In this document: positions 1-8,000 of the stretch, in pieces | Numbering within the stretch: the stretch's first letter is position 1 | Layout of the letters: each line of letters starts with the position of its first letter | Assembly: GCA_036502765.1 (NCBI GenBank) | Contig: DASXXX010000298.1 | Coordinates: forward strand, 1-21,263 | Length of the DNA: 21,263 nt | Direction: 5' to 3' | Source: DASUAS01 sp036502765 | GTDB taxonomy: Bacteria; Actinomycetota; Acidimicrobiia; IMCC26256; DASPTH01 | The notes under the pieces: generated by a model | What the model was told of the DNA's origin: nothing | The model's input: only the letters and a program-made list of their open reading frames with translations | The model's database searches: none | Position numbers and translations under genes: made by a program

Positions 1-273
1 CAACGGCTCGAGCGCCGACCGATTGTGATGGTCGATCGCCTGCAGCATCGCCTCGGCACACGTCAGTGCCCGACTCGGTGACGTGAACATCACCATCAAG
101 CCGTCACCCAGGTTCTTCACCTCGGTCCCGCCCGACGCCGACACCGCAGCTCGCAACAAGCCGAAGTGGGTCCGCCGCAGCGCCTGCGCCGGTTCCCGAC
201 CCACCCTCGCGGCAGTCGCGGTCGAGGCGACCAGATCCGTGAACACGAACGTCGCCGTGACCGACGCCACCAT
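1..273 (-). CDS. Class III adenylate/guanylate cyclase domain protein (N-terminal part, cut by window edge)
   Basis: The reverse strand reads open from an ATG at 273 to the window edge (91 codons), so the C-terminus is missing. The start of a class III nucleotide cyclase catalytic domain is clear: TFVFTDLVAST carries the first metal-binding Asp (about D13), and VKNLGDGLMVMF carries the second (about D57) with a Lys at 53 in the position linked to adenine recognition. Such enzymes convert ATP (or GTP) to a cyclic nucleotide; in actinobacteria they often carry ATPase, TPR or LuxR-type domains, which cannot be seen here. An in-frame GTG at 291 is an alternative start. It lies 95 nt downstream of the oxygenase gene on the same strand and could be co-transcribed or independent. 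The domain call is confident; the full architecture is unknown. Confidence 0.85.
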   Translation of the reverse strand, partial: MVASVTATFVFTDLVASTATAARVGREPAQALRRTHFGLLRAAVSASGGTEVKNLGDGLMVMFTSPSRALTCAEAMLQAIDHHNRSALEPL

Positions 274-367
274 CAACCCATCCCGACCCACGCAGACCCT
301 GCGGCCCGACCGAACTGTGCGAGTCTTGCAGGGCAGCCGACTACGTCGTGCACGTGCTGCGCGCGGG

Positions 368-1300
368 TCAGTCGAGGTCGACGAGGTCGCTCACACCGTC
401 GCGCTGGTAGCGAACCTGTCGGTGCTCGATCCAGTCGCGAGCCACGATCGGCGGCAGCGGCTTCGGCCCTTCGGTCGACGGCGCGACCACCGCGTCGAGA
501 TCGGGGTGGTGGAAGTAGACCAGCGACAACCGTCGTCCACCTTCGCCGGCGTCGAGCGGCGGGTTCACCACCCGGTGCGGCGTCGCCCGCAACCGACCGG
601 CGGTGAGCCGCTCCAGCAGGTCACCCGCCTGCACGACGAGCGCGCCCGTGGGCACCGTCGCCGCCTGCCAGCCGACGCGGTCGTAGGCGACCTCCAGACC
701 GCCGGGTGCGTCGTCGACCTGGAGGAGGGTGATGCCGCCGTGGTCGGTGTGCGGGTTCACCCGCACCTGGCCCGGTTTCGGGGCCACCGTCTGGGCCGGA
801 TAGTGATTGGCGACGAGGTTGGAGTACTGACCGGCCTGCCATGCCGGCAGCACACCCGGGTCGACCGCGAGCTCACCCGCCAGCACCCCGATGACACGCG
901 CCGCGAGCTCGAACATCGCGGCGTGGTACGCCTCCCACGCCAGTCGCAGGGCGACCGGCACCGGTGGCCAGTTGTTCAGCGGGTTGTCCGGACCGCCGGC
1001 CGATGCGCACAGGTTCTCCTCCAACCACTCCCGCCACTCGACGGTGCTGTCGTCGGCGAAGCGCTCGCCGCCCTCGAACACGGGTTGCCAGCCGCGCCAC
1101 ACGTCGTGCCCCACCCATTCGCAGCGCGCCTTCTCCTCCCGCGGCAGGTCGAAGAACTCGAGCGACACCGCCCGCATCGTGGCGATCACGTCGTCGGCCA
1201 CACCGTGGCCGACCAACGCCGCGTACCCCTGCGTCGAGAGCGCGTCGACCAGCGTCGCGCCCGCGCCGCTCGCCGAGAGGTCGCAGACGATCGTGGTCAC
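368..1300 (-). CDS. Isopenicillin N synthase-like Fe(II)/2-oxoglutarate-dependent oxygenase
   Basis: This 310-aa protein has the full layout of the isopenicillin N synthase/plant 2OG oxygenase family: an N-terminal DIOX_N-like region (about 5-110, with GHGV and EFFDLP blocks) and a double-stranded beta-helix core. The iron facial triad is H184 and D186 (NPHTDHG) plus H242 (TPHRV); the 2-oxoglutarate-binding Arg/Ser pair is R257 and S259 (RRLSL). NLVANHYP at 161-168 matches the family's pre-core motif. It should hydroxylate, desaturate or dealkylate a small molecule in the cytosol using O2 and probably 2-oxoglutarate. The GTG start shares GTGA with the stop of the Mo-subunit gene, which fixes the start and implies translational coupling. 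It is the last gene of the leftward operon. The substrate cannot be read from sequence. Confidence 0.9.
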   Translation of the reverse strand: MTTIVCDLSASGAGATLVDALSTQGYAALVGHGVADDVIATMRAVSLEFFDLPREEKARCEWVGHDVWRGWQPVFEGGERFADDSTVEWREWLEENLCASAGGPDNPLNNWPPVPVALRLAWEAYHAAMFELAARVIGVLAGELAVDPGVLPAWQAGQYSNLVANHYPAQTVAPKPGQVRVNPHTDHGGITLLQVDDAPGGLEVAYDRVGWQAATVPTGALVVQAGDLLERLTAGRLRATPHRVVNPPLDAGEGGRRLSLVYFHHPDLDAVVAPSTEGPKPLPPIVARDWIEHRQVRYQRDGVSDLVDLD

Positions 1301-3624
1301 GCGGGCACCGTTTGCCGACTCGCTTCGGTGATCGCCCGCCACAACGCGTCGGCGTTGAGCCGGGTCGAGGTGATGCGGACACCGAGCGGCCAGAGGGCGT
1401 CCTCGACCGCGCCCGCGAGCACCACCGGCGCCGCGGTGATCGCGGCCTCGCCGGCCCCGCGGAAGCCACCGAGCACCTCCGACCGCGTCTCCCGGTGCAC
1501 GATCCGCAGGGCAACGCTCTCGGCCGAGGTGGGGATCGTGTAGTCGACCAGCGTCGAGCACAGGGGTTGGCCCTGGTCGGAGTAGTGCAGCTCCTCGTGG
1601 AACACGTTGCCCAGCCCCTGCGCGAACCCACCCTGGTGCTGACCGTCGACGACGGCGGGATTGATCACCAACCCCGAGTCGACGACCATCACCGCGTCGA
1701 GCACCGCGACCTGCCCGGTGACCGGGTCGACTTCGACCGCCACCGCGGTCGCGTGCGAGCCGAACGTCTCGTCGAAATTCATGTGACCGCGTTCGTCGGG
1801 CACCGGGATCGTGTTGCCGGGCGAGTGCACGACGGTGGTGGTGAGACCGGGATCCATCCCCGCCGGGAGACGGTGCGGGTGCCACCACGCCTCCGCCGCG
1901 ATGGCGACGAAGCCCGGCTCGGTGCCGCTCTGCGCCCGCATGTGCGCGGCGATGACGTCCATCTTGGTGCGCAGCTCGGTGCACGCGCGCGTCACCGCGC
2001 CGCCGGCCATCACCGCGGTGCGGCTCCCCCACGAACCCATGCCGTAGGGCAGTGACGCGGTGTCACCTTCGGACACGGTCACGACCGCGTCGTCGATGCC
2101 GAGCACGTCCGCCGCCACCTGGGCCAGCGTCGTCTCGTGGCCCTGGCCCTGCGACTTGGTGCCCACGGCGACCGTCACGCTGCCGTCGGGCAGGACCGAC
2201 ACCGCCGCCACCTCCCAGGAACCGAAGCGCCCGGCAACGCCGTACTGCGTCGGCGCACTTCCCTGGACGAGCATCGACACCGCGATGCCGACGTACCGCC
2301 CGTCGGCGCGCGCCTCCTCCTGTCGCACCCGCCACGCGTCGTACCCGAACTCGTCGAGCAGTTGCTCGAACTGCGGACCCAACGAGCCGATGTCGACGCG
2401 CGCGCCACCGTGCGCGGTGTACGGGCGCGGCGCGTCAGGGATGAGGTTGCGCCGCCGCACTTCGACCGGGTCGAGCGCGAGGTCCTGCGCGATGCGATCC
2501 ATCACCCGTTCGATGGTGAGGTGCGCCTGCGGCTGCCCGAAGCCGCGGTACGCGCCGACCGGACACGTGGTCGTTGCCACGCACGACAGCGTCCAGCCGT
2601 GCTGCGGCACCTCGTACGCGCCACACAATGCGCCGACGGTCACCAACGACGGTCCGATGCCCGAGAAGTAGAGGACGGGATTGCCGACGTCGCTGGTGAC
2701 GTCGACCGAGAGCGCGAGGAGGTGGCCGTCGTCGTCGTACGCGGCGGTCACATCGTGCACCTGCGGACGCGAGTGCACCGAAGCGGTGAGCGCTTCGCTG
2801 CGGTCCTCGGCCCACTGCACCGGCACGCCCGTGATGCGAGCGAGCAACGCCACCAGGCACTCCTCGCGGAGGAAGTGCTGCTTGTTGCCGAACCCGCCGC
2901 CCATGTCGGGCGCGATCACGCGCACCGACGCCTCGGTCATGCCACACACCTCGGCCACCACCGTGCGCAGCTGGTGCGGCTGTTGCGTCGACACGATCAT
3001 GGTGAGCAGATCGGTGCCGGCGTCGTACTCCGCCTGCGCACCGTGGGTCTCCATCGGGAGCCCCATGATGCGGTGGCTCTCGAACCGCTCGCGGAGCACG
3101 TGGGGCGCGGCCCCGATGGCGTCGGTGAGACCAGGACTCGAAGCCTCCATGTGGAGCAGCTTGTTGGTGCCCCACTCCGGGTAGAGCAGGGTGGCATCCG
3201 GGGCCAACGCGCGCGCGGGATCGACGACCGCGGGCAGCGTCTCCAGGTCGAGCTCGATCAGCTCCAGCGCGTCCTCCGCGATCGCCCGGCTCGTGGCCAC
3301 GACTGCGGCCACCGGCTCGCCGGCGAAACGCACGCGATCCGACGCCAGCACCGTCCACTCCAAGGGTTGCATGCCGGGCATCTCGAGGAGATGCCCCATC
3401 CGCTGTGCACCGGCAGCGTCGAGATCGGCCTGCGTGTACACGCCGAGCACGCCCGGGAGCGTCGACGCGTACGTCGTGTCGATGCGGCGGATGACTCCGT
3501 GCGCCGCCGGGCTGCGCAGGAACGCGACGTGGTGCAGCCCGTCGACGTGGTGGTCGGCGAGGTAGCGCCCGCGCCCGGTCAGGAAGCGGGCGTCCTCCTT
3601 GCGGAGCCGGCGTGCGCCGATCAA
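1297..3624 (-). CDS. Xanthine dehydrogenase/aldehyde oxidase family molybdopterin-binding subunit
   Basis: This is a large (about 775 aa) Mo-cofactor subunit. It opens with the family signature IGARRLRKEDARFLTGRGRY, then has the Mo-pterin motif GGGFGNK (242-248), the AYRGFGQPQ loop with the conserved active-site Arg (360), GQGHET (493-498) and the catalytic base in GAGEAA (E726). Such enzymes hydroxylate a carbon next to a ring nitrogen, or an aldehyde, with oxygen from water. AYRGFG differs from the AYRCSFR loop of form I CO dehydrogenase, so this is not a classical CoxL. After GGGFGNK the residue is Gln, where purine-type xanthine dehydrogenases usually have a substrate-binding Glu. I chose the TTG at 3624, which overlaps the upstream stop as TTGA; an ATG at 3663 would add 13 residues. 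No FAD or [2Fe-2S] subunit gene is present in the window. Confidence 0.9.
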   Translation of the reverse strand: MIGARRLRKEDARFLTGRGRYLADHHVDGLHHVAFLRSPAAHGVIRRIDTTYASTLPGVLGVYTQADLDAAGAQRMGHLLEMPGMQPLEWTVLASDRVRFAGEPVAAVVATSRAIAEDALELIELDLETLPAVVDPARALAPDATLLYPEWGTNKLLHMEASSPGLTDAIGAAPHVLRERFESHRIMGLPMETHGAQAEYDAGTDLLTMIVSTQQPHQLRTVVAEVCGMTEASVRVIAPDMGGGFGNKQHFLREECLVALLARITGVPVQWAEDRSEALTASVHSRPQVHDVTAAYDDDGHLLALSVDVTSDVGNPVLYFSGIGPSLVTVGALCGAYEVPQHGWTLSCVATTTCPVGAYRGFGQPQAHLTIERVMDRIAQDLALDPVEVRRRNLIPDAPRPYTAHGGARVDIGSLGPQFEQLLDEFGYDAWRVRQEEARADGRYVGIAVSMLVQGSAPTQYGVAGRFGSWEVAAVSVLPDGSVTVAVGTKSQGQGHETTLAQVAADVLGIDDAVVTVSEGDTASLPYGMGSWGSRTAVMAGGAVTRACTELRTKMDVIAAHMRAQSGTEPGFVAIAAEAWWHPHRLPAGMDPGLTTTVVHSPGNTIPVPDERGHMNFDETFGSHATAVAVEVDPVTGQVAVLDAVMVVDSGLVINPAVVDGQHQGGFAQGLGNVFHEELHYSDQGQPLCSTLVDYTIPTSAESVALRIVHRETRSEVLGGFRGAGEAAITAAPVVLAGAVEDALWPLGVRITSTRLNADALWRAITEASRQTVPA

Positions 3625-4772
3625 CGGGTGTCCGCCTCGATCCACTCCCCCGCCCGCAGGCACCCGACGGGCACCAGCCGCCGCGACGCGGTGATGGTCT
3701 CGAACCCGTCCGACAACAGCGCGTCCCCTTCGTCGATGCGCAGCACCGACACCTCGGCCGGACGGCCCGCGGTCAACGTGCCCAGCTCGTCGGAGCGCCC
3801 GATCACCTCCGCCGTCACCGATGTCGTCATCGCGATGGCGTCGGAGAGCGGGACCCCGAGCGCCCAGACCTTCGTGATCGTCTCCGCCAACGACACCACC
3901 GGCGTGTCGACGTTGAACACGTTGAGGTCGGTGGAGATCGTGGTGGGCAGGTACCCCTGGTCGAACAGGCGCCGCGCGGTGGCGAAGCGGAAGTCGGTGC
4001 CCGAGTGGCCGATGTCGAGGCGTACCCCGCGGTCCACTGCGTCCTTGAACTCGGCCGTCACCGCACCGGAGCCGTCGAGCACGCCCGACGCGCCGCGGAA
4101 CGCGTGGGTGATCACGTCACCGCCGCGCAGCTGCTCCAACAGCACCCGGGTCGGGATCGTCGGCGTGTGCGGGAACCGTCCGAGGTGGACCATCACGGGC
4201 ATGTCGCCGGCGACGCGTTGCGCGGCATCGAGGAACGGCGACACCTCGGGATCGGTGGTCGAGCAGGCCCTCACCTTCATGCCCACGACGACGTCGGCAT
4301 TGGCCGCGAGCGCCTCCGCGGTCGACGCCTCGTCGAGGTTGCGCTCGTCGTTGGCGATCTCGAGCTTGTGGCAGATGAAGTCCTTGGTCGCGAAGTAGAT
4401 CTGGCACGGATCCATGAAGGCGAGGATCCGGGTCTTGACCTCGGGGTCGTCGATCCACTTGCGGGCGAGCCCGAACGTGGCCACGCCACTGGTCCCGCCG
4501 TCGACCACCACCGGCACGCCTTGGCGCACCCCGACCCGATCGGGGTGGAGGCAGAAGTCTCCGAGCCCCGGGTACACGTGCACGTGCAGGTCGATCAGCC
4601 CCGGCGTCACCAGCAGGTCCCGGCAGTCGATCACGTCGGCGTCGGCGCGGGTCGCCTCGTCGACCGGCCCGACCGCGGTGATCGTGCCGTGGTCGACCAA
4701 CACGTCGGTCACCGCATCGTGACCGGTACGAGGGTCGACCACTCGTCCACCCGCGAGCACGACACGGGTCAT
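3621..4772 (-). CDS. Dihydroorotase/deacetylase-like metal-dependent amidohydrolase
   Basis: This 383-aa amidohydrolase-superfamily enzyme carries a complete binuclear metal site: HVH at H63 and H65 (LIDLHVHVYPG), the probable carboxylated Lys K166 (GMKVRA), H196 (MVHLGR), H223 (VITHAFRG) and the catalytic Asp D282 (TISTDLN). A short N-terminal strand (VVLAGGRVVDP) and a C-terminal segment (AGRPAEVSVL) form the usual beta-sandwich. The pattern fits the dihydroorotase/hydantoinase branch, and especially the amidohydrolase/deacetylase group around EF0837 and Atu3266, so hydrolysis of a cyclic amide or an N-/O-acyl bond is expected. ATGA overlaps the stop of the upstream Rieske gene and fixes the start. 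Its operon position suggests it cleaves a product of the oxidative steps. It is not a pyrimidine-pathway pyrC by context. Confidence 0.85.
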   Translation of the reverse strand: MTRVVLAGGRVVDPRTGHDAVTDVLVDHGTITAVGPVDEATRADADVIDCRDLLVTPGLIDLHVHVYPGLGDFCLHPDRVGVRQGVPVVVDGGTSGVATFGLARKWIDDPEVKTRILAFMDPCQIYFATKDFICHKLEIANDERNLDEASTAEALAANADVVVGMKVRACSTTDPEVSPFLDAAQRVAGDMPVMVHLGRFPHTPTIPTRVLLEQLRGGDVITHAFRGASGVLDGSGAVTAEFKDAVDRGVRLDIGHSGTDFRFATARRLFDQGYLPTTISTDLNVFNVDTPVVSLAETITKVWALGVPLSDAIAMTTSVTAEVIGRSDELGTLTAGRPAEVSVLRIDEGDALLSDGFETITASRRLVPVGCLRAGEWIEADTR

Positions 4773-5818
4773 GACTGCACCACCGCCTTCTCCTGTTCGT
4801 TCGTGAGCACCGCGGCGATCGCCGCGGCCGGATCGTCGGCGGTCGCGGCCACCGCGAGCTCGCGCAGCCATCGCCGGTACTCGATCGACACCCGATCGGT
4901 GCGCACCGACACCTCGCTGGCGTCGAGGGGAAGCTCGGGTGGGTCCTGGTTGCAGACCACCGGTTCGTCCTCGCGCAGGACCAGCTCCTGGAACGCCATG
5001 TGTGCGTCGTCGTCACCGTCGAGGTCGTCGTCGCGCGCGACGGTCCAGAACGTGCGGCAGGTGCGGGCATCCACCGGCGACGCGGTCATCCAGAGCCACC
5101 GCGTCGCGCCGTTCGCGAGCCGGAACTCGATGTCGACGGTCAGCGGGATCGGCATGCGGTACCCCGACCATCCGAACAACGCGACGTCGGCGGCGTCGAT
5201 GGTCGGCGGCACGAACTCGAACCGCAGCTCTCCCGCTTCGCGGCGCACCTCGGGGAGCGGCGGCACCGGTTCGTCGCGCCGACCGAGCGTGCCGTCGTGC
5301 ACCCACGGGAAGTGCGCGATGTCGACGAAGTTCTCCACTCGACGCGCCGCCGACGTCGGCCACGTGTACGGGCTGCCGGTGAGCACCTTGAAGGTCGGGT
5401 CGTTCCACGACGGGTGTGCCGGTACCGACGTCGCCGCGCCCGACAACAGGCGCACCCACACGAGTCCGTGCGCGACCTCGACGTCGAACGGCGCCAGGTG
5501 GGCGCGCTCGGGGATCGGTCCCGACGGGAGGGAGGGGATGTCGGTGCAGTGGCCGCTCGACTCGAAGCACCACCCGTGGTTGGCGCACCGGAGGACGCCG
5601 TCGTCGACCCAGCCCACCGAGAGGCGGGTCGAGCGGTGCGGACACCGGTCGACGACCGCCACGATCTCGGAAGCACCCGGCTCCCCGAGGTCGATCACGG
5701 CCAGTGGGGTGTCCAACAACCGCACCGCCAGCGGATGTGGCGCGGCGGACGCCAGCTCGCTCAGCGAGCACACCGGGTGCCAGCAGTGGCGCAGCGCGGC
5801 ATCGAGGTCCAGGGTCAC
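4769..5818 (-). CDS. Rieske [2Fe-2S] aromatic-type oxygenase, terminal (alpha) component
   Basis: This 349-aa protein has an N-terminal Rieske domain with CPHR (C59, H61) and CANHGW (C78, H81) binding the [2Fe-2S] cluster. A catalytic domain follows with the mononuclear iron site NFVDIAHFPWVH (N163, D166, H169, H174). Size and motifs match VanA-like and N-/O-demethylase-type Rieske oxygenases, which act as homotrimers and often remove methyl groups or hydroxylate C-H bonds. It is the first gene of the leftward operon. The GTG start is preceded by GGAG a few bases upstream, and no longer in-frame start is needed. A ferredoxin and reductase must come from elsewhere, since none is encoded in the window. 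Substrate unknown. Confidence 0.92.
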   Translation of the reverse strand: MTLDLDAALRHCWHPVCSLSELASAAPHPLAVRLLDTPLAVIDLGEPGASEIVAVVDRCPHRSTRLSVGWVDDGVLRCANHGWCFESSGHCTDIPSLPSGPIPERAHLAPFDVEVAHGLVWVRLLSGAATSVPAHPSWNDPTFKVLTGSPYTWPTSAARRVENFVDIAHFPWVHDGTLGRRDEPVPPLPEVRREAGELRFEFVPPTIDAADVALFGWSGYRMPIPLTVDIEFRLANGATRWLWMTASPVDARTCRTFWTVARDDDLDGDDDAHMAFQELVLREDEPVVCNQDPPELPLDASEVSVRTDRVSIEYRRWLRELAVAATADDPAAAIAAVLTNEQEKAVVQS

Positions 5819-5930
5819 CGCTCCAGGCTCGCGCCGTTCAACAAACTGTCAACGCGCGCGGGCGTTGCAATCGTGTGAACTCGACCACGCCGATCGAGCC
5901 GCCCGCGAGCGGCGCGGCGAGCATTGCGAG
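5819..5930. promoter_or_regulatory. Divergent promoter region between the two Rieske operons
   Basis: This 112-bp gap lies between the start codons of two oppositely transcribed oxygenase genes, so promoters for both operons should lie in or near it. A TTGACA-like hexamer reads leftward at 5852-5847, but no convincing -10 box follows at the right spacing. The span also holds an inverted repeat (listed separately). No regulator gene adjoins the region. Confidence 0.55.
5850..5867. promoter_or_regulatory. Candidate operator: inverted repeat CAACGC-N6-GCGTTG
   Basis: A perfect 6-bp inverted repeat with a 6-bp spacer sits mid-way between the divergent starts at 5818 and 5931. Its size and place suit a dimeric repressor site acting on both operons. 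Short palindromes occur by chance in GC-rich DNA, so this is tentative. Confidence 0.3.
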
Positions 5931-6947
5931 GTGCTCGACAACGTCTCACCTGCGCTCTCGCGCGGCTGGCACGCGGTCGCGCGCGCCGACGAGTTGGGCG
6001 ACCGCCCGATGCAGGTGTGGCTGCTCGGCCAACCGTGGGCGATCGTGCGCCTCGGCGACGAGCTGCACGCGTACCGCGATCGCTGTCCGCACCGCTTCGC
6101 GCCGTTGTCGGCAGGACGCGTCATCGACGGGGAGCTCGAGTGCGGCTATCACGGGTGGCGCTTCGACGCCGACGGGCGCACCACCGCGGTGCCCGCCCTC
6201 GGTCCCGATGCCGTGCTCCCGCCGCGTGCGTGCCTCGATGCCGCGTTCGGAGTGTGCGAGCGCTTCGGCCTCGTGTGGCTCGCACCCGACGAGCCGGTGT
6301 GCGAGCTCCACGCGTTCCCGGAGTGGGACCATCCGTCGTTCACCCGCGCCGAGACCGCGCCGCGCCGCACCACCGTGAGCGCGCTCCAGCTCGCCGACAA
6401 CTTCCTCGACGCCGCCCACTTCCCCACCGTGCACGTGCGCACCTTCGGCACTCCCGAGGCCGCGTACGTGAGTCCACACCACGTGGAGCGCGAGGCGTGG
6501 GAGGTCAAGACCGTCTACGAGGCGCCGTACCGGAACCACGACGACCCGTCGGTCGCGACCGGTGAGCATCCCCTGGTGCAACCGCACGTGCTCACCAAGG
6601 TGGGTCGACCGCCGGCCTCGGTGTACCTCACCCTCGACTTCCCGATGACGGGGCGCCGGCTCGCGATCCTGTTCGTGTGCCAGCCCGAGACGCGCGACCG
6701 CACGCGCGTCTACAAGCTCATGGCCCACGACGGCCTGGGTCGCGACGACCTCGCCGCCATCGACGACCTGATCGCCTACGAGGATCTCGTGCTCGACGAG
6801 GACCTGGCCATCCTCGAGCGCATGCCGGCGATGACGCTGGCCACCGACCCGCGCGTCGAGGTGCACTCGACCGCCGACAAGTTGAGCGTGGCCTACCGCC
6901 GCGTGCTGGCCGACATGGAGACACTCCGACCCGAAGGGAACCCGTGA
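5931..6947 (+). CDS. Second Rieske [2Fe-2S] oxygenase, terminal (alpha) component
   Basis: This 338-aa Rieske oxygenase has cluster ligands CPHR (C52, H54) and CGYHGW (C71, H74) and the mononuclear iron site NFLDAAHFPTVH (N157, D160, H163, H168). A catalytic domain with YLTLDFPMTG and a C-terminal region ending in a SVAYRR block follows. It is related to the leftward Rieske protein but clearly distinct, so each may take a different substrate or position, as in N-demethylase sets that use several Rieske enzymes in turn. I placed the start at the GTG at 5931 because homology begins there (SRGWHAVARADEL); no strong Shine-Dalgarno is seen. The long open frame upstream on this strand is a shadow. 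It is the first gene of the rightward operon and overlaps the deaminase gene by 4 nt. Confidence 0.9.
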   Translation: MLDNVSPALSRGWHAVARADELGDRPMQVWLLGQPWAIVRLGDELHAYRDRCPHRFAPLSAGRVIDGELECGYHGWRFDADGRTTAVPALGPDAVLPPRACLDAAFGVCERFGLVWLAPDEPVCELHAFPEWDHPSFTRAETAPRRTTVSALQLADNFLDAAHFPTVHVRTFGTPEAAYVSPHHVEREAWEVKTVYEAPYRNHDDPSVATGEHPLVQPHVLTKVGRPPASVYLTLDFPMTGRRLAILFVCQPETRDRTRVYKLMAHDGLGRDDLAAIDDLIAYEDLVLDEDLAILERMPAMTLATDPRVEVHSTADKLSVAYRRVLADMETLRPEGNP

Positions 6948-7984
6948 ACGTCCTCGCCTTCGCCCGCGACCTGCCCAAGGTGGAGCTGCACTGCCACCTC
7001 GAGGGTGCCGCGCGCCCGTCGACCATCGCCGACCTCGCGCGCGCCAACGGGGTCACCCTCCCGACCGAGGACCCGGTCGAGCTCTTCGAGTTCACCGACC
7101 TCGATCAGTTCCTCGCGGTCTACGGCGTCATCTGCGCCAGCCTGGTGACCGCCGACGACTTCCGCCGCCTCACGTACGAGGCGCTCGAGGACGCGGTCGC
7201 ATCGAACGTGAGGTACCGCGAGATGTTCTTCTCGCCCGGGTTCCCGATGGCGCTCGGCGTGTCGATCGACACGGTGTGGGACGGCATCCGCACCGGTCTC
7301 GCCGACGCGCATCACGACCTCGACGTGAAGTGCCGCATGATCCTCGACGTCGACAAGCCTTCCGGTCCCGGTCCTGCGGCCGAACTGGTGGAATTCGCGG
7401 GGAAGCAGGACCGCGACCTGCTCGTCGGCGTGGGCGGCGACTCCACCGAGCGCGGCGTCGACCACCGCGCCTTCGCACCCGTGTTCGCGCGTGCTGCCGA
7501 GCTCGGTCTGCACCGGACGTTCCACGCGGGCGAGGACGGCCCTGCCGACAACATCGCCGCCGCGTTCGACGACCTCGGGTGTGAACGCATCGACCATGGC
7601 TTCCGCCTGCTCGAGGATCCCGACCTCACCGCCCGCATCGCCGACGCGCGCATCCCGCTCACCGTGTGCCCCATCAGCAACGTGGTGATCGCCAACGTCA
7701 TCGATGACGTCGCCGACCATCCCTTCGCCCGCCAGCGCGAGGCCGGTGTGCTGGTCACGGTCAACTCCGACGATCCCGGGATGATGGGCACCACCATCTG
7801 CGACGACTACGAGGCCGTCACCGACCGGTTCGGCTACGACGCCGACACCATCGAGGACATCGCCCTCGACGCCATCGGCGCCAGCTGGGCCCCCGCCGAC
7901 GAGCAGGCGGCGCTGCGGGAGCGCTTCCTCACCGAGATGGCCGAGCTCCGGGCGGGCCATGGGCTGGCGCCGAGGTTCGTCTGA
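6944..7984 (+). CDS. Adenosine/adenine deaminase-family aminohydrolase
   Basis: This 346-aa protein shows all the catalytic motifs of the adenosine deaminase family. Zinc ligands are H16 and H18 (VELHCHLEG), H194 in FHAGED with the catalytic Glu E197, the catalytic H218 (ERIDHGF) and D276 with neighbouring D277 (VNSDDPGM). CPISN at 242-246 matches the CP(x)SN block. The family removes an amine from a purine-like ring (adenosine, adenine, N6-substituted adenines, aminodeoxyfutalosine). Length and the CPISN form lean towards the adenine deaminase-like branch, but the substrate is open. GTG overlaps the preceding stop (GTGA), with AAGGGA at 6934-6939 as ribosome binding site. Placement between a Rieske oxygenase and an SDR argues for a catabolic role rather than ordinary purine salvage. 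Confidence 0.88.
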   Translation: MNVLAFARDLPKVELHCHLEGAARPSTIADLARANGVTLPTEDPVELFEFTDLDQFLAVYGVICASLVTADDFRRLTYEALEDAVASNVRYREMFFSPGFPMALGVSIDTVWDGIRTGLADAHHDLDVKCRMILDVDKPSGPGPAAELVEFAGKQDRDLLVGVGGDSTERGVDHRAFAPVFARAAELGLHRTFHAGEDGPADNIAAAFDDLGCERIDHGFRLLEDPDLTARIADARIPLTVCPISNVVIANVIDDVADHPFARQREAGVLVTVNSDDPGMMGTTICDDYEAVTDRFGYDADTIEDIALDAIGASWAPADEQAALRERFLTEMAELRAGHGLAPRFV

Positions 7985-8000
7985 CCGCGAAGATGCGCGC

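Noticed and set aside
1297..3624. Carbon monoxide dehydrogenase large subunit (CoxL)
   Set aside because: Lacks the AYRCSFR loop of form I CODH and the flanking coxM/coxS genes; the generic XDH/aldehyde oxidase family fits better.
2137..4398. Long forward open frame (753 codons) opposite the Mo-subunit and amidohydrolase genes
   Set aside because: His/Arg-rich composition with no domain motif; it is the antisense shadow of two genes with complete catalytic motifs.
3621..4772. Biosynthetic dihydroorotase (pyrC)
   Set aside because: Context is catabolic, with no pyrimidine genes nearby; motifs fit the deacetylase/hydantoinase-like branch equally well or better.
3612..5930. Upstream extension of the forward Rieske frame
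   Set aside because: The frame is open from 3612, but homology starts only at the GTG at 5931; the upstream part is antisense to real minus-strand genes.
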